The translations under genes were made by a program, and so were the position numbers. Positions 60,658 through 64,000 of a stretch of 64,000 nt of DNA are shown here, piece by piece (position 1 is the stretch's first letter; each line of letters opens with the position of its first letter). The notes under the pieces are model-generated. The model saw nothing but the letters and a program-made list of their open reading frames with translations, made no database searches and was not told the origin of the DNA. This DNA is from Leishmania donovani. Lineage: Eukaryota; Euglenozoa; Kinetoplastea; Trypanosomatida; Trypanosomatidae. The DNA is taken from contig NC_018260.1 of assembly GCF_000227135.1 (NCBI RefSeq), forward strand, positions 116,818 to 180,817, given 5' to 3'.

Positions 60658-63600
60658 CTACTCGGCAAATTGCAGTCGTTGCGCCTGCGCCTCCTCGGTC
60701 GCCTCCGCCACCAGGCGCGGCATCAACGTGTCCAGCTCGGTGTTGAGGGCCGTCTGCACCTCCAGCGCGTGCCGCAACTTCACAGCCCAGCCGTCCAGCA
60801 CCGCCTGATATGCGTCTCGCGAGGCCTTCTCCTGCGACTGCTGTGTGGCCCTCAGCGCCGCGTGCTGCGCTCGGTACACTTCGTAGTCCGTCTTCTCTGT
60901 CGCTCGTCCGCTGCTGATCTCCAGCGCCTCCTTCCTCACAAGCAGTTCGGACTTCTTGCTAGCGATGGTGAACTCGCGGCGAAGCTCCGTCTGAGCCTCG
61001 GTGGAGAGGAGATGACGTGGGAGCGCGGTGCCCATCACCTCGCTGTCCTCCTCCTCGTCGCCGTCGTCCGCATCTGCGCCGCCGTGCGGGTGTCCTGCCA
61101 TGGGGCCGTGATGGCCGCTCTGCGCGTGGTCTACCGGTGGCGTAGCGAGAAGCTCGTACCCAAACTTCTTTGCAACCTTGTTGTAGAGCGCCACACACCC
61201 AGCGCACGCCGTCTCCTCGAGCATGTACGTGCCGTCGTCGGCCACGGCACTCTGCACGGTCTCCTCTTCGGCAGCGCGCTGACGGCGTGACAGGTGCGCC
61301 GTGACGCAGTGGCACGCAACCGTGGAGCGGGTGCCGCAGCGTGTACACATGACGGAGACCGGCGTGCGACAGAGTCCCGTCGGCTCCCCGCAGCGACGTT
61401 CCTGGAAATGATGGAAAAAGGCGTACTGCACCACCTGGTTGCTGTCCGTGCCGCTCACCACTCGCTGGCCGCACGTCAACTCTGTCAGACCGGTGTAGGC
61501 GCACGGCGCACACGACGCACTACAGACACGATGACACGTGTGGCCACACGGCAGCAATGCGCCACAGGGGTATGGGCAAGACGCGTGGGTAACCTCGTTC
61601 GTCGTCGTACGGCCGTTCTCTTCAAGGTGCGCAGTGCCGATGCGGTGCTGCGCATGACACGGTTTCAGGCAAGCATGCGAAGAGTTGGGGCACGCGTTGT
61701 ACACCTGCAGGCAGAGCGAGAGGCACTCAGTAGGGCCATGCACCTGAACCGTCACGAGCTCCTCGTCGGCGTCCGCATCCTCCTCTTCTCCTTCCGGCGC
61801 CGGCGCTGCGGCAGCTTTGGCGTCGTCGTGCTCCCGCACAACGGCGATACGGCGACACTTGAAGTGGTCAGGGCACACCATCGCCAGCACGCTGGCCCCC
61901 ACCTCAGAGGGCAGCCAGTACCCCCGATGATCCTTCGGTGCCAGTAGGCGCCGCTGACGCTGCACGAGAGACTCGGCCTTGGCGAACAGTGGGATGCAGG
62001 CGAACAGCTCGCGGCTGCCGATAAGAAACACGCCATGGCGCACTCGTCGCAGCAGTCGCCACAGCCACCACTGCAGGCGTGTCACAAAGAGCGACGCGGA
62101 TCCGTCAGAAGACTCTGCCCAAAGTTGCTGCCACTGCTCATGCCGCACGTCTGGCCGATGGCTTCCGCCGTCGGCGACGGTGCCAGAGGTGCCGCCGCGA
62201 CTCTTATGCAGCGCAGCAATCACTACCTCGAGCAGGCCGGAGAGGCACACAATGCCCACCTCCGCCTCACACTCCGCCTCTTCAAGGCTAGTGTAAGACA
62301 TGGTCGTGGTCACCGCTGGCGGCGCTGTCGTCACCGCAGACGCCGGAGAGACGGCCTCGTTGCCGGCATCCTCCAGTGACTCCTTCCACACCCGCACCGA
62401 CTGCCGGAAATGGGGAGATAACGCGAGCGCGGACCTCGACAGTGCCGCCGAGATCGTCTCCGCCTCGCCCGCGGTGCTCGTGTAGATGCCAAAAGATGTT
62501 TGCGCCGGTGGCGTCGTCTTCGACGATGCGCCGTCGCAACGCGCAGGGTGGTAGCTGGAGAGATACTCCATGAGAAACACCGCTGCAGCTGCGTCGGCAG
62601 CAACGCAATTATCCAGCGAAGCACCATGGCTCCACACCTCCACCGCGCTGTGAGAGGCCAGTCCGAGAAATGCCGGGGGCGGTGAGGCGGTGTCGGTGAC
62701 TCCCTGGAGCCGCCCCGACACTTCGCCGTCTTCTCCGGCTTGCTGGGCGTCATCGCCTTCACTGTTCGCCGGCTCCTCTGTGACCTTGGCTAGAGCCCGG
62801 GCATCCTCGATAGTGTAGCGCAGCAGCGCCTGCACCTCCGCACGGCGGCATCGCAGCGAGTCACGTAGAACTGTGGTGGTGAGGTCGCCAGTGCGCTTCA
62901 GCTCCGTGTGCAGTGACCGCAGCAACGCCAGCACAATGCGCTCATGCGATCGGCGACGCTCTTGAAAGGCTGGCACCTCAGAGGTGAGCGAGTAGACGAA
63001 GCTGGACACAGGGGTAAGCATTGCGAAAATGCTGTCCTGCACCGCGTCGATGTCGTCGATGCACATGTGCGATGGCTGCCAGCACCAAAGGTACGGCAGC
63101 AGCAGCCCCTGCGTCAGCTCCGTCGGGGTGCTGGTCAGGACAGTGTGTCGAGTGCTCTGCGAAGTGGCTGCTACGCCCCAGACCAGATCCAGAAAGGACT
63201 GGAAGAGCGACTTGACAGATTCGTGAACGGCAGCGTGGATGTGCTGCGCTAGCTCACTCTGCTTCTCAAGGTACACGATGTGCCACCCCTCCAGCTGCTC
63301 CTTAGATAACGAGGAGAGGCGCGTGGTAGGCGGCATCGTAACCGGTGCGTACCGCCCCTCTGGTGCGGCGTTCAGCGACTCCCACGTCGTTGAAGAGGCT
63401 CCGCCATGAGCAGTGGAGGCAACGAGGTAGAGGGACGTGGCCACGTCGCAATCCGGCCAGAAGTCCCTCACGATGAACTCCGCCCAGCTTTGCGCAGGCG
63501 CAGAAGACTTACTCGCGCGGGCCACCAAATCCGCCGCGTCACGCGCAGACAGCGTCAACGAGAGCAGCGGCGCAGCCACCGACACTGCGGCACGGCATCC

Positions 63601-64000
63601 GCCGCTCCACAAGCCGGTAGCCTCAAGGCGGCGCAACTCCGTGTTGAGCTGCGTTGTTAGTGGGGCGTTGAGAGACCGCGTGTGCGACTCCTTAACCAGA
63701 GCTGCGAGAGAGGCAATATCGCTTAATTGCCACGCTACCTGCGTGTTGCGTGCGCCGCTCCGCCTCCCCCTCTCCTGCTCCTCGTCCATGAGGTCTTTGC
63801 TGGAACTGAAGAGAAACTGGGCAACCGAGGCCGGCACGGTGGACGTGGCGACGGCGGGACGCAGCAGCAGCGGTGTGGAACAGTACAGGAGCCCCTCGTT
63901 GAGCTGCTGGTACAGTCGACGAGCCTCTGCCACGATGAGGCTCGCCTCATCCAACAAGCTGCCCCCGGCGCTTCCGCCGGCATAGGTGGAGAAGAGCTCC
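60658..64000 (-). CDS. NF-X1-type zinc-finger protein, 5'-truncated by the window edge (at least 1113 aa)
   Basis: The frame is open from the window edge to the stop codon at 60658, and no ATG occurs in its first codons, so the start lies beyond 64000. Visible N-terminal two-thirds: helical, Ala/Leu/Ser-rich, no motif recognised. The zinc-binding part lies at about 61290-61735. It has CPNSSHACLKPCHAQH, CPYPCGALLPCGHTCHRVC (the NF-X1 finger pattern C-x3-C-G-x-L-x-CGH-x-C-x3-C), then CGEPTGLCRTPVSVMC and CGTRSTVACHC. An additional CxxC (ACAGC) follows, and the C-terminal 120 residues form a charged coiled coil. NF-X1 fingers occur in transcription and RNA-surveillance proteins such as ZNFX1. 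A helicase could lie upstream, out of view. Confidence 0.82.
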   Translation of the reverse strand, partial: ELFSTYAGGSAGGSLLDEASLIVAEARRLYQQLNEGLLYCSTPLLLRPAVATSTVPASVAQFLFSSSKDLMDEEQERGRRSGARNTQVAWQLSDIASLAALVKESHTRSLNAPLTTQLNTELRRLEATGLWSGGCRAAVSVAAPLLSLTLSARDAADLVARASKSSAPAQSWAEFIVRDFWPDCDVATSLYLVASTAHGGASSTTWESLNAAPEGRYAPVTMPPTTRLSSLSKEQLEGWHIVYLEKQSELAQHIHAAVHESVKSLFQSFLDLVWGVAATSQSTRHTVLTSTPTELTQGLLLPYLWCWQPSHMCIDDIDAVQDSIFAMLTPVSSFVYSLTSEVPAFQERRRSHERIVLALLRSLHTELKRTGDLTTTVLRDSLRCRRAEVQALLRYTIEDARALAKVTEEPANSEGDDAQQAGEDGEVSGRLQGVTDTASPPPAFLGLASHSAVEVWSHGASLDNCVAADAAAAVFLMEYLSSYHPARCDGASSKTTPPAQTSFGIYTSTAGEAETISAALSRSALALSPHFRQSVRVWKESLEDAGNEAVSPASAVTTAPPAVTTTMSYTSLEEAECEAEVGIVCLSGLLEVVIAALHKSRGGTSGTVADGGSHRPDVRHEQWQQLWAESSDGSASLFVTRLQWWLWRLLRRVRHGVFLIGSRELFACIPLFAKAESLVQRQRRLLAPKDHRGYWLPSEVGASVLAMVCPDHFKCRRIAVVREHDDAKAAAAPAPEGEEEDADADEELVTVQVHGPTECLSLCLQVYNACPNSSHACLKPCHAQHRIGTAHLEENGRTTTNEVTHASCPYPCGALLPCGHTCHRVCSASCAPCAYTGLTELTCGQRVVSGTDSNQVVQYAFFHHFQERRCGEPTGLCRTPVSVMCTRCGTRSTVACHCVTAHLSRRQRAAEEETVQSAVADDGTYMLEETACAGCVALYNKVAKKFGYELLATPPVDHAQSGHHGPMAGHPHGGADADDGDEEEDSEVMGTALPRHLLSTEAQTELRREFTIASKKSELLVRKEALEISSGRATEKTDYEVYRAQHAALRATQQSQEKASRDAYQAVLDGWAVKLRHALEVQTALNTELDTLMPRLVAEATEEAQAQRLQFAE

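Noticed and set aside
1..64000. tRNA, rRNA, snRNA genes, CRISPR arrays or a strand-switch region
   Set aside because: I looked on both strands and saw no cloverleaf-like gene, array of short spaced repeats, or change in coding direction; a covariance-model scan would be needed to exclude small RNAs fully.

Overview
This window looks like nuclear DNA of a trypanosomatid protist, most likely subfamily Leishmaniinae (Leishmania or a close relative). The coding sequence is GC-rich. All 21 genes I can support lie on the minus strand, with no cis-introns and long intergenic or UTR stretches of 0.4-4 kb. Many starts are preceded on the minus strand by a long pyrimidine-rich, AG-free tract ending in AG, the signature of spliced-leader trans-splicing. 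The window is therefore one segment of a single polycistronic unit transcribed from right to left. I see no strand switch and no tRNA, rRNA or snRNA gene. The genus cannot be fixed from the sequence alone.

Layout in transcription order (right to left): a 5'-truncated NF-X1-type zinc-finger protein (60658-64000); a mitochondrial-type Nfu iron-sulfur scaffold; a hypothetical protein; a 1651-residue leucine-rich-repeat protein; a D-xylulose reductase/polyol dehydrogenase; a SET/SMYD-like lysine methyltransferase; an HD-domain phosphohydrolase; a divergent Pop1 (RNase P/MRP protein); a basic hypothetical protein; a class I photolyase; three hypothetical proteins, at least one with a membrane segment; a divergent MCM-fold protein with degenerate ATPase motifs; a small membrane protein; a Cys-rich membrane protein; MSH2; an ABHD17-like serine hydrolase; two hypothetical proteins; and the N-terminal part of another gene running off the left edge (1-449). 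The genes are functionally mixed, as is normal for such units. Three (MSH2, the MCM-like protein and photolyase) concern DNA maintenance.

Between genes there are two families of near-identical, retroposon-like repeats, all in sense orientation downstream of genes. Family A is about 571 bp, with four copies at 4186, 16179, 29993 and 57321. Family B is about 0.98 kb, with one copy at 13271 and a partly duplicated copy at 17583-18914. Their size and 3'-UTR position recall Leishmania SIDER elements, but the copies are far less degenerate. All eight runs of N fall in or beside these repeats. Four runs are exactly 99 N, and at three of those the flanking sequence is duplicated on both sides, so they look like unmerged contig overlaps rather than missing DNA.

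The most interesting protein observations are the MCM-like protein with ruined Walker motifs (20935-24075) and the Pop1-like protein (36523-39765). For start codons I rejected GTG and TTG starts and used the first ATG after a convincing splice acceptor wherever one was visible.
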